Assembly: GCA_024405255.1 (NCBI GenBank)
Contig: JAKSOY010000275.1
Location: 1-5,425 of the forward strand
Length of the DNA stretch: 5,425 nucleotides
Origin: Kiritimatiellia bacterium
GTDB lineage: Bacteria > Verrucomicrobiota > Kiritimatiellia > RFP12 > UBA1067
Direction of reading: 5' to 3'
The notes beneath the pieces were generated by a model. It was not told where the DNA came from. It saw only the letters and a list, made by a program, of their open reading frames with translations, and made no database searches. Positions 1 through 5,424 of this stretch are shown one piece after another (positions within the stretch are counted from its first letter, which is position 1; the number at the start of each line of letters is the position of its first letter). Made by a program: the position numbers and the translations under genes.

Positions 1-25
1 ACGACGAAAGACTCATATCGCTCAT
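1..25 (-). CDS. Probable start of a downstream gene (5'-partial, runs off the window)
   Basis: An ATG at 23-25 (minus strand) opens a frame reading MSDMSLSS that continues to the window edge. An AAGGAG Shine-Dalgarno sits four bases before it (30-35), slightly close but usable; a second in-frame ATG at 14-16 is 13 bases from the same site and so a poorer start. The frame begins 72 bases after the stop of the large secreted-protein gene, on the same strand, with no convincing terminator between them, so it could be the next gene of the same transcript. Only eight codons are visible, too few to assign a family or exclude chance. The call rests on the Shine-Dalgarno/ATG pairing and the spacing. 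Confidence 0.4.
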
Positions 26-29
26 TTTG

Positions 30-35
30 CTCCTT
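30..35 (-). promoter_or_regulatory. Shine-Dalgarno AAGGAG for the partial downstream gene
   Basis: Minus-strand AAGGAG, followed by CAAA and then ATG at 25-23. It is an exact match to the anti-Shine-Dalgarno complement and the main reason for calling a gene start here. The 62 bases between it and the upstream stop codon hold only weak inverted repeats (a 6-bp TCGATT/AATCGA pair at 38-43 and 71-76 with a 27-base loop) and no T-run, so no intrinsic terminator is called. Confidence 0.4.
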
Positions 36-97
36 GTTCGATTATCAGTCCGAGATCAGCGCAGAGAGTCAATCGAGTTCTGCCTGAACGCGTTAGA

Positions 98-3000
98 TTA
101 TCGGATGAAGATCGTCGTCCCACATTCGAGAAGGATGCCGGTGGGAATCTTGTAGATGTTGTACCCTTGGGCACGCGTAGCCGGATCAAGAATGAACTCG
201 ATCGTGTCGTAGTTCTCCGGCACATGGTCGGTCCAATCCACGACCTTGCCGCTCAAGTGGGTACGCCCTTCCAGCTTCACCGTGATGCGCGCGTTCGGAG
301 CGAAATCGACCGTCTTGCGGCCGACCGTCGCCGCGCTCGTCGTGGACCACGTCTCTTCCTTGCCCGAAAGGTCGAGCGTGGCACCATCCTGAAGTGTGCA
401 ACCGTAGAAGTAGTCGGAGTCCGGACGGAACGTGCCGTACACGTTCAAAGCCGCCGTACCCGTACAAAGTGCGTTGTTCCACGTGAACGTGGGATTGTAG
501 CCGCGCACGTTCATGTTCGTCGAAATGTTGAGGCCCATCCGGTCAATGAAGTCCACCGTGCGCGCCTCCACCGTACGGCTCATCACGCGGAAGTATTCCT
601 TCGCGGTGGAAACGCCCAGCAGGCGAACCGTACCGTTCGTGATGTCCTTCTGCCACGAGATGTACTTCGAGTCAATCGGCGCATCGATCGTGAGAACGTG
701 TCCGCCAAGGTCGATCGGCTGATCGGCCTTGTTGTTGAACACGACATCGCTGCGCAGATAGAACGTGGAATCCGCCGTGAGCGTCAACCAGCCCACACCA
801 CCCCATCCGGTCTGCGACTGCGGCACGGGACCGTCCGTCGCCGAACCGCTTCGGAACGTTCCACCATTGAGAATGATATGGTAGAGATAGTAGTCATAGT
901 TACCCGCAATGTCGAAGGTGCCATCCGGTTGGACCGTGATCTCGGACCCCTTCGCACCCATGAATTGACGCTGTGCGGAATTATCCGCATTTCCGCCACT
1001 GCCAGCCGCAGTGATGAGCTTGCCGGCCAGTACCTCCGTACCGCCCGTGTACGTCTGCCCCATGCGGCTCATGGTGAACACACCCTCACCCTTCTTCACG
1101 AACTTCAAATCGCCTGTGAGCGCCACCGCCGTGTTGGCGGCAGACGCCCCCGAAGGCACATCCACCTGCACTTCACCGTCCCCCACTGTATCCGTAATCG
1201 TTGCACGAGACGGCAAAAGCGTGAGCGACATATTGTCAACAGACATACCGCTGTTGTACGTACAGGAAATCTGAATCGTATGTCCACCCGCCCCCACAAA
1301 GGCATATGCCGAACGCGTAGCAGTCAGATTGTTCTGACCAGACCAAGAAAGGACTTCGGCCCCGTCGATCTTCACGTTGCCATTGCTCTTCCATTGAGTT
1401 CCCGAGTTGTTCTTCGTTCCAATCTTAAAGGACAAATAGCAGAATCCCGCCTCTGGCATCGTAAAGGCCTGAGAAATGCTCGCACCTGAATGGATGAAGC
1501 ACCAATTCGATCCATCTCGCTGATCGTTCGCGTATGTGGTGTTGTTCTTCAGGAGCGCTACCGTTCCGCTCGTCGACCAATCCGTGGGTTTCATCACCAC
1601 GTATGCACCCGAGTCGATGGATTGTGCCTCAAATCCCGTATTCTTGAGCAGCTGTTGAGAGGCCGTGGAATAACCGCTGAAGAACGACGGCGGGAAGAGC
1701 ACCTTGTGTCCCTTGATGTCGATCTTGACGTCGGGATCGGCCGTGAAAGCCCAGCCGGCAGAGGTGAGGTCCACATCCTCTTCCACCGTAAACGCCATCA
1801 TGCGATAGTCGCGCGCCGTGCAGGGATGCGCCTTGATGGCTTCGTACTGCGCGGAGGATTCAAAGCACACCGTGATCGCGTTATTCGGTTCAGTGAGGCC
1901 GCAAGTCGTCGTCACCTCGTTCCATTCAGAACCGTAGAAGTGCCAACTGAACGTCCCCGTGCCGTCGTCGAGGAACTTCGCGTAGATCGGCTGCGAAGCA
2001 TCCACCGCGAGCACAACGGAATTGTCGTCCGCCGTGAATGTCTTCAACGCACGGAACGGCATACCGGCTGCATCCGCTGACGTTGCATAGGTGAGTGTGA
2101 ACGCGGCCGGATCAACGACCGTACCCGCCGGGAACACGATGAGCGGCAGGTTGTCACTTGTAAAATCGGTCGTCGCGCTGTAGAACTTGATCTTCTTCAA
2201 GGAATCGGTGATTTGGTTCGCCTTGAGGCCCTTGCCTGCGGGAAGACCATCGTAATTGACCGTCAACGCCGCCTTCGCGGAAAGCGTGCCCACCGTGCCG
2301 CTGAATGCGCCAGCGAAAACGATCGACGAAGAAGCCGCTTTCGAGGCCGCATCCACAAAGGTACCGAAGAAATCGCCGAGATCGTTGAACGTGTGCTTTG
2401 CCGTACCAGAATTCACGCTGTCCATCCGGATGGTTGTCGTGGCGTCGCCGTGGATGGGCGCTTTCACGATCGTCGTCCGCGTCTTCGTATCCGCCGCATC
2501 GAACGTGAGCGTACTTCCGGAAACGATCGTAATGTCACCGGCAAGCGTGTAGGTATAATCCGCGACCCCGTGGAAGATGATTGCGTGATCGACAATCAAT
2601 TTCGGGAACGTGATCGTACCGTTGTTCGCGCACTTGAGCATGACCGAGTTGATCGAGTCGTTGCCGATAATGCGCAACGAATGACCGGAGAACGTCCATG
2701 AGGTACCCGATTCCGGCGTGCGCACGCCTTGGTTTTCGATGATGAAGTCCGAGGCCGTCATTTCAAGCGCCGAGAACGGCGTTGTCGTTGCTGAGCCACG
2801 CGTCGTCGACCACCCCACCGACGCGCTCACATTCGTCGTAAAGGAACTCGTACCGCCGGCATCGTAACCCACTTTGTAGAACGTGCGCCCCGCCTTTGTG
2901 ACGAACGACACCGTTTGGTCGTCATTCGTAACCTGCTCCAGATAGAGCTGTTTCGTCGCGCCGTTAGGCGAATCCGCCGCGAGGAGAGTGAATTCCGAAA

Positions 3001-3871
3001 GATCGACTTCGGCCCCCGCAGGGAATGTGAGAATCGCGTGGCCACCCTCAAAGAGATCCGTCTCGTCCGCGAAGAAACGGAGTTTCGTCTTGAGAACGGA
3101 GGACGGCGTCGTGGTGGCGATTCGAAGGCCCGTCGCAGCAGGCAGCCCGTCGTAGTCGAACCACGCCACAGTCGTCTCGGCGGGAAGATCGGTGAGCGTA
3201 CCGCCATAGGCGCCGTTCACCACGAGCGACGGCTGACGCGGCGAACCGGCGGTCTTGATCGTTCCGAAGAAGTTCCCCACGTTGTTGAGCGTCAGGGGTG
3301 ATGATTGGCTTTGAGACGTCGTGCCCGAACCTGAAATGACAAGCGAGGTCGTTTCATCGCCCGTGATAGCCGCATCCATCACCAAGGCACGCTTGTCGGC
3401 CGCCGACGGTGAAAGGCCGAAGGCGAATGTCAAAGCCGCATCGGGGGCAACCGTCACGGCGCCTTTGAGCGTGAACTGCGAAAGGTCCTGCGCCATGTTG
3501 ATGGACCCTGTCCCGACAACGCGGAGATCGTTGATCGTCACGTTGCGGTTCCCGTCGTTCGCATTTTTCTTCAACGTGAGACCGCCCCCGTTCGTGAGGG
3601 TCAGGGATCGGCCACCAAAGGCGATGTCTGTATCCGTGGCCGGAAGACGGAGGATGACATTGCCGGAGACGATGAAGTCTGAATTCGCGAAATCGGAGAC
3701 GGCGGATGTACTGGAGGCGCCCAACGTCGTGGACCATCCCACCGAGGCACTCACGTTCCCCGCAAACGACGACGTTCCACCCGCATCGCCACCGACCTTA
3801 TAGTAGGTCGCCGCCGAACAAAGGCCCGCCGCCACCACTGTAAACACGCTCAAAACCGACTTCATCATCAT
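98..3871 (-). CDS. Large secreted mosaic protein with tandem modules, a CBM-like domain and an autotransporter-associated (PATR) repeat
   Basis: This is a 1257-residue exported protein, probably surface-attached or released; its ligand is unknown. Residues 1-20 form a Sec signal peptide: MMMK, a hydrophobic core to about residue 18, then LCSA before ATYY. The lipobox is poor (AGLC has Leu at -1), so a lipoprotein is unlikely. Residues 22-330 and 331-630 are two diverged copies of one module. Residues 631-739 are a linker with little recognisable. Residues 740-888 resemble a jelly-roll/CBM fold (NTGFE, QAFTMPEAGFCYLSF, KIDGAEV, SVDNMSL). Residues about 920-955 match the PATR repeat (GDLKFVKKGEG, TYTGGTEVLAGKL). 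Residues 956-1257 are beta-rich with solenoid-like turns such as GATLDLSG. No C-terminal beta-barrel, PEP-CTERM or LPXTG motif is visible. The frame is open to 4039, but the start at 3871 is chosen for its signal peptide and the AAGGGAG site six bases upstream; the longer start would overlap the preceding gene. PATR proteins are classically autotransporter passengers; an adhesin or glycan-binding role is inferred. Confidence 0.9.
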   Translation of the reverse strand: MMMKSVLSVFTVVAAGLCSAATYYKVGGDAGGTSSFAGNVSASVGWSTTLGASSTSAVSDFANSDFIVSGNVILRLPATDTDIAFGGRSLTLTNGGGLTLKKNANDGNRNVTINDLRVVGTGSINMAQDLSQFTLKGAVTVAPDAALTFAFGLSPSAADKRALVMDAAITGDETTSLVISGSGTTSQSQSSPLTLNNVGNFFGTIKTAGSPRQPSLVVNGAYGGTLTDLPAETTVAWFDYDGLPAATGLRIATTTPSSVLKTKLRFFADETDLFEGGHAILTFPAGAEVDLSEFTLLAADSPNGATKQLYLEQVTNDDQTVSFVTKAGRTFYKVGYDAGGTSSFTTNVSASVGWSTTRGSATTTPFSALEMTASDFIIENQGVRTPESGTSWTFSGHSLRIIGNDSINSVMLKCANNGTITFPKLIVDHAIIFHGVADYTYTLAGDITIVSGSTLTFDAADTKTRTTIVKAPIHGDATTTIRMDSVNSGTAKHTFNDLGDFFGTFVDAASKAASSSIVFAGAFSGTVGTLSAKAALTVNYDGLPAGKGLKANQITDSLKKIKFYSATTDFTSDNLPLIVFPAGTVVDPAAFTLTYATSADAAGMPFRALKTFTADDNSVVLAVDASQPIYAKFLDDGTGTFSWHFYGSEWNEVTTTCGLTEPNNAITVCFESSAQYEAIKAHPCTARDYRMMAFTVEEDVDLTSAGWAFTADPDVKIDIKGHKVLFPPSFFSGYSTASQQLLKNTGFEAQSIDSGAYVVMKPTDWSTSGTVALLKNNTTYANDQRDGSNWCFIHSGASISQAFTMPEAGFCYLSFKIGTKNNSGTQWKSNGNVKIDGAEVLSWSGQNNLTATRSAYAFVGAGGHTIQISCTYNSGMSVDNMSLTLLPSRATITDTVGDGEVQVDVPSGASAANTAVALTGDLKFVKKGEGVFTMSRMGQTYTGGTEVLAGKLITAAGSGGNADNSAQRQFMGAKGSEITVQPDGTFDIAGNYDYYLYHIILNGGTFRSGSATDGPVPQSQTGWGGVGWLTLTADSTFYLRSDVVFNNKADQPIDLGGHVLTIDAPIDSKYISWQKDITNGTVRLLGVSTAKEYFRVMSRTVEARTVDFIDRMGLNISTNMNVRGYNPTFTWNNALCTGTAALNVYGTFRPDSDYFYGCTLQDGATLDLSGKEETWSTTSAATVGRKTVDFAPNARITVKLEGRTHLSGKVVDWTDHVPENYDTIEFILDPATRAQGYNIYKIPTGILLECGTTIFIR
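1007..1114 (-). other. Autotransporter-associated beta-strand (PATR) repeat (residues ~920-955)
   Basis: The run GDLKFVKKGEGVFTMSR followed by TYTGGTEVLAGKLITA fits the PATR consensus: a strand, a K/G-rich turn, a second strand, then the hallmark YTGGT..xxG.L segment. Only one copy is clear, whereas classical autotransporter passengers carry several. It lies between the jelly-roll-like domain and the C-terminal beta-rich part, where it would start a parallel beta-solenoid. This is the most diagnostic family match in the protein. Confidence 0.75.
1208..1654 (-). other. Jelly-roll / carbohydrate-binding-module-like domain (residues 740-888)
   Basis: The pattern is that of CBM/DUF642-like galactose-binding folds in exported proteins: a start with NTGFE, a W at 764 (PTDWSTSG), then SGASISQAF leading into MPEAGFCYLSF, a KIDGAEV strand, a GAGGHTIQI strand and a closing SVDNMSL strand. 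Order and spacing of these strands are seen in the sequence; the fold assignment follows from resemblance, and sugar binding is inference. Three cysteines (791, 811, 870) fall inside the domain and could form a disulphide after export. An alternative is a purely structural beta-sandwich without ligand. Confidence 0.55.
1982..2881 (-). repeat. Tandem module copy 2 of the secreted protein (residues 331-630)
   Basis: Second copy, starting directly after copy 1 with no linker. It opens FYKVGYDAGGTSSF and NVSASVGWSTT and keeps the landmarks SDFI, FSGHSLRI, DLGDFFGTF, YDGLPAGKGL, KIKFYSATTD and FPAGTVVDPAAFTL. The opening motif is much better conserved than the interior, where insertions and substitutions are frequent. 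That pattern points to an old internal duplication under constraint at the module boundary, not a recent slippage event. Confidence 0.8.
2882..3808 (-). repeat. Tandem module copy 1 of the secreted protein (residues 22-330)
   Basis: First copy of a ~300-residue unit. It opens with YYKVGGDAGGTSSF, then NVSASVGWSTT; its first 29 residues match copy 2 at 24 positions. Further shared landmarks, in the same order, are a SDFI segment, FGGRSLTL, NVGNFFGTI, YDGLPAATGL, KLRFFADETD and FPAGAEVDLSEFTL. The composition (Gly, Thr, Ser, Val, alternating hydrophobics, few cysteines) fits a beta-helix or beta-sandwich passenger. I recognise no named family; it may be a lineage-specific solenoid unit. Confidence 0.8.
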
Positions 3872-3877
3872 AATTTT

Positions 3878-3884
3878 CTCCCTT
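3878..3884 (-). promoter_or_regulatory. Shine-Dalgarno AAGGGAG that decides the secreted-protein start
   Basis: Minus-strand AAGGGAG, then AAAATT, then three consecutive ATG codons (3871-3863). Spacing is 6 bases to the first ATG, 9 to the second and 12 to the third, so the first or second is used. All three give the same signal peptide give or take one or two Met. The site lies seven bases after the 11-bp hairpin. Confidence 0.8.
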
Positions 3885-3891
3885 GTTTTAT

Positions 3892-3917
3892 GACGCCAGC
3901 GGAAAACCACTGACGTC
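3892..3917 (-). other. 11-bp RNA hairpin in the intergenic gap
   Basis: In minus-strand RNA, GACGUCAGUGG and CCGCUGGCGUC pair over 11 bp around a UUUU loop, with nine Watson-Crick and two G-U pairs. In plus-strand RNA the same two positions become A-C mismatches, which favours function in the transcript of the flanking genes. It is followed by AUAAAACAAGGGAG and not a U-run, so a Rho-independent terminator is unlikely. A processing or stability element, or a structure controlling access to the adjacent Shine-Dalgarno, fits better. Function is inferred. Confidence 0.6.
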
Positions 3918-3925
3918 TCTCGACT

Positions 3926-3948
3926 GTTCATCCTCAAACACAATGAAC
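3926..3948 (-). repeat. 6-bp inverted repeat directly after the oxidoreductase stop codon
   Basis: Perfect GTTCAT / ATGAAC arms separated by 11 bases, beginning at the base after the TAA stop. On its own a 6-bp AT-rich stem with this loop is weak. It is listed because it precedes the stronger 11-bp hairpin by only eight bases, so the 77-base gap is mostly palindromic. It could equally be an operator-like site or chance. Confidence 0.35.
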
Positions 3949-5223
3949 TTACGCGAGCGCCCAGGGGCCGCGCGGCACACGGCCGAGCAACTTCGTGGCT
4001 TCCGCATCTCCGATGATCGTTTCGGTCTCCGGATTCCAACGGATCTTGCGATGCGTTTTGAGCGCGATCTGGCAGAGATGTCCGATGCTCGCCGAGCGGT
4101 GCGCGACTTCGGCCGGCGCGATCGCCTGGGTGCGGTTCTTGATGCCGTCGAGGAAGTTGCGCACATGGCCCGGACTCTTCAACCGCAGTTCGCCCGCCTC
4201 AAGACGCGCGTTCTTGATTTCGGGTTTCGACGCCTCCAGCCGGCCGCGATCCACCCACACCCAATCGCCGTTCTCGCCGATCCACTTCGTGCCGCCACGC
4301 ACATACGTACCATCCGCCACGAGCATCTTGATGCCGTTGGCGTATTCGCATTCGATGCGATAGGACTTCGGCGAATCGTAGATTCCCTCGCGGTCGTCCG
4401 GACAGGACCCTTCGAAGCTCACCGGACCCGACCGGTCGCAATCAAGTCCCCACTGCGCGATATCGCCATGGTGGCCAATCCAGTCCATCAGCTGCCCACC
4501 GCCCCAGTCGAGCACCCAGCGCCACTGGATGTCGTACACGCCCTGGAACGGACGGTACGGTGCCGGACCAAGCCAGAAGTCCCAGTCGAGTCCTTCCGGA
4601 ATCTGCGCGTTCGGATTCGCGGCCGGACCGCGTCCACCCGAAGGCAGGCCCACTTCCACACGCACGATCTTGCCGATGCGGCCGTTGCGCACGAGCTCGA
4701 CGGCACGGCGCATCTCGCTGCTCGAACGCTGCCAGCTGCCCGTCTGCCAGATGCGGCCGTTGCGCTCGACGGCGTTCACGAGGGCACGGCCTTCGAGAAG
4801 ATCGTGCGTAAACGGCTTTTCGCCGTAAATGTCCTTGCCATGGCTCGCCGCAAAGGTGCCAATATAGGCGTGCCAGTGGTCCGGCGTCGCGATCATCACG
4901 GCATCGATGTCGCTGCGCGAGCAGACCTCGCGGAAGTCGCGGATCATGCGGCAGTCATGATTTCCATAGCGGTTGTCAACCGTGTCCTTGGCACGCTCCA
5001 TCTTCGCCGTGTTGACATCGCACACCGCCAAAACCTGCACGTCATCGCAGGAGAGGAATGAATTCATGTTGCCACCGCCCTGCCAACCGATGCCGATCAT
5101 CGCCATCGCCACACGGTTCGAAGGGGCCGTAGCGCCCAGGACGCGCGACGGCACAAGATTGAAAAGTCCGAATCCGGCACCGGCGGCAAGGAAGCCGCGC
5201 CGTGAAAGAGTTGTCTGTTTCAT
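3949..5223 (-). CDS. Tat-exported Gfo/Idh/MocA-family NAD(P)-dependent oxidoreductase
   Basis: A complete 424-residue protein, a usual length for the exported members of this family in Planctomycetota and Verrucomicrobiota. Residues 1-31 are a twin-arginine signal: TLSRRGFLAAGAG (R8, R9), a hydrophobic stretch, then a VLGA cleavage region. The Rossmann domain follows (about 36-155): GIGWQG dinucleotide loop at 44-49, acidic D69 after strand 2, ATPDHWH at 112-118, and the family's EKP at 135-137 with probable catalytic K136. The second, sheet-rich domain carries DWGGGQLMDWIGHHGDIAQW at 239-258, whose HHxD part is typical of this subgroup and close to the substrate site in relatives. The tail PRGPWAL is also typical. 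Relatives such as Zymomonas glucose-fructose oxidoreductase are Tat-exported with bound cofactor and act on sugars; the substrate here is unknown. The start is supported by GAAAGG eight bases upstream. The gene is first after the promoter and 77 bases ahead of the secreted-protein gene. Confidence 0.93.
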   Translation of the reverse strand: MKQTTLSRRGFLAAGAGFGLFNLVPSRVLGATAPSNRVAMAMIGIGWQGGGNMNSFLSCDDVQVLAVCDVNTAKMERAKDTVDNRYGNHDCRMIRDFREVCSRSDIDAVMIATPDHWHAYIGTFAASHGKDIYGEKPFTHDLLEGRALVNAVERNGRIWQTGSWQRSSSEMRRAVELVRNGRIGKIVRVEVGLPSGGRGPAANPNAQIPEGLDWDFWLGPAPYRPFQGVYDIQWRWVLDWGGGQLMDWIGHHGDIAQWGLDCDRSGPVSFEGSCPDDREGIYDSPKSYRIECEYANGIKMLVADGTYVRGGTKWIGENGDWVWVDRGRLEASKPEIKNARLEAGELRLKSPGHVRNFLDGIKNRTQAIAPAEVAHRSASIGHLCQIALKTHRKIRWNPETETIIGDAEATKLLGRVPRGPWALA

Positions 5224-5231
5224 TTGTATTA

Positions 5232-5237
5232 CCTTTC
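5232..5237 (-). promoter_or_regulatory. Shine-Dalgarno GAAAGG of the oxidoreductase
   Basis: Minus-strand GAAAGG followed by TAATACAA (8 bases) and ATG at 5223. It is a partial match to GGAGG with good spacing, and supports translation starting at the Tat signal. Confidence 0.6.
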
Positions 5238-5251
5238 TAAATCAACATCCC

Positions 5252-5282
5252 AACGACTTCGTCGCCCGATGCACACGCATCG
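5252..5282 (-). other. Two abutting hairpins in the oxidoreductase leader
   Basis: In minus-strand RNA, CGAUGC GUGU GCAUCG (5267-5282) is a perfect 6-bp stem with a tetraloop. It is followed with no gap by GGCGAC GAA GUCGUU (5252-5266), a 6-bp stem with two G-U pairs and a 3-base loop. They lie 14 bases before the Shine-Dalgarno, so translation is not obviously blocked; mRNA stability or a protein-binding site is possible. No known riboswitch is recognised. The stems are short and chance is not excluded. Confidence 0.35.
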
Positions 5283-5315
5283 TGCCAGCCGATTCAATTC
5301 ACGCCAGGTCCAAAT

Positions 5316-5344
5316 ATTCTAACAAAACCACTATCGTGCGTCAA
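5316..5344 (-). promoter_or_regulatory. Sigma-70-type promoter for the oxidoreductase (and probably the following genes)
   Basis: On the minus strand, -35 TTGACG (5344-5339; 5 of 6 to TTGACA), a 17-bp spacer, then -10 TAGAAT (5321-5316; 5 of 6 to TATAAT). Transcription would start at about 5309-5310 on a purine, giving a leader of about 86 bases. The box quality, ideal spacing, orientation and position in a non-coding region together make this convincing. No comparable promoter was found in the 77-bp gap before the secreted-protein gene, so that gene is probably read from here. Confidence 0.7.
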
Positions 5345-5394
5345 TCCGTGTTTGCGGGCTGGAGACCCGGCGGGTGCGAATAAAAAGTGTGAGG

Positions 5395-5424
5395 TCAGAA
5401 TTGCGGCTCATGCCGCAATCCTGA
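5395..5424 (-). terminator. 13-bp hairpin at the window edge, possible terminator of an upstream minus-strand gene
   Basis: In minus-strand RNA, UCAGGAUUGCGGC and GCCGCAAUUCUGA pair over 13 bp with one G-U pair around an AUGA loop. In plus-strand RNA the G-U becomes an A-C mismatch, favouring the minus strand. A UUUUUAUU run follows, but only after an 8-base spacer (5387-5394), which is too far for a textbook intrinsic terminator. The element sits between whatever lies upstream and the promoter at 5344. Alternatives are an imperfect terminator, a dispersed extragenic palindrome, or an mRNA 3'-end stabiliser. Confidence 0.45.

Noticed and set aside
38..76. TCGATT/AATCGA inverted repeat as a terminator after the secreted-protein gene
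   Set aside because: Six AT-rich pairs across a 27-base loop with no T-run is too weak; probably chance.
22..225. Small minus-strand open frames inside 22-482 in other frames than the main gene
   Set aside because: They overlap the C-terminal coding part of the secreted protein out of frame and give low-complexity Arg/Ser-rich products; shadows.
167..2080. Long plus-strand open frames (167-1489 and 1490-2080, same frame) antisense to the secreted-protein gene
   Set aside because: They are in codon-for-codon register with the minus-strand gene, where stops appear only opposite TTA, CTA or TCA codons, which this gene uses rarely. The products are Arg/His-rich with no domain pattern, and the minus frame has a signal peptide and coherent domains.
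3872..3948. A separate promoter for the secreted-protein gene
   Set aside because: CATAAA could be a poor -10, but the sequence 17 bases upstream is CGTCAG, and other TTG-starting hexamers lack a matching -10.
3872..4039. N-terminal extension of the secreted protein to an ATG at 4039
   Set aside because: It would add 56 charged residues before the signal peptide and overlap the oxidoreductase gene by 91 bases; the AAGGGAG site and signal peptide fix the start at 3871.
3883..5061. 392-residue plus-strand open frame over the oxidoreductase
   Set aside because: Same codon-register shadow effect; the product is Arg/His/Ala-rich and without family features, while the opposite strand encodes an unmistakable Gfo/Idh/MocA protein.
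5365..5375. ACCCG-G-CGGGT palindrome as an operator
   Set aside because: Short GC palindrome with a one-base centre, 21 bases upstream of the -35 box; nothing beyond symmetry supports it and such motifs are common at this GC content.
4973..5383. Plus-strand open frame crossing the promoter region
   Set aside because: It starts inside the oxidoreductase gene on the opposite strand, spans the promoter and leader, and has no family features.
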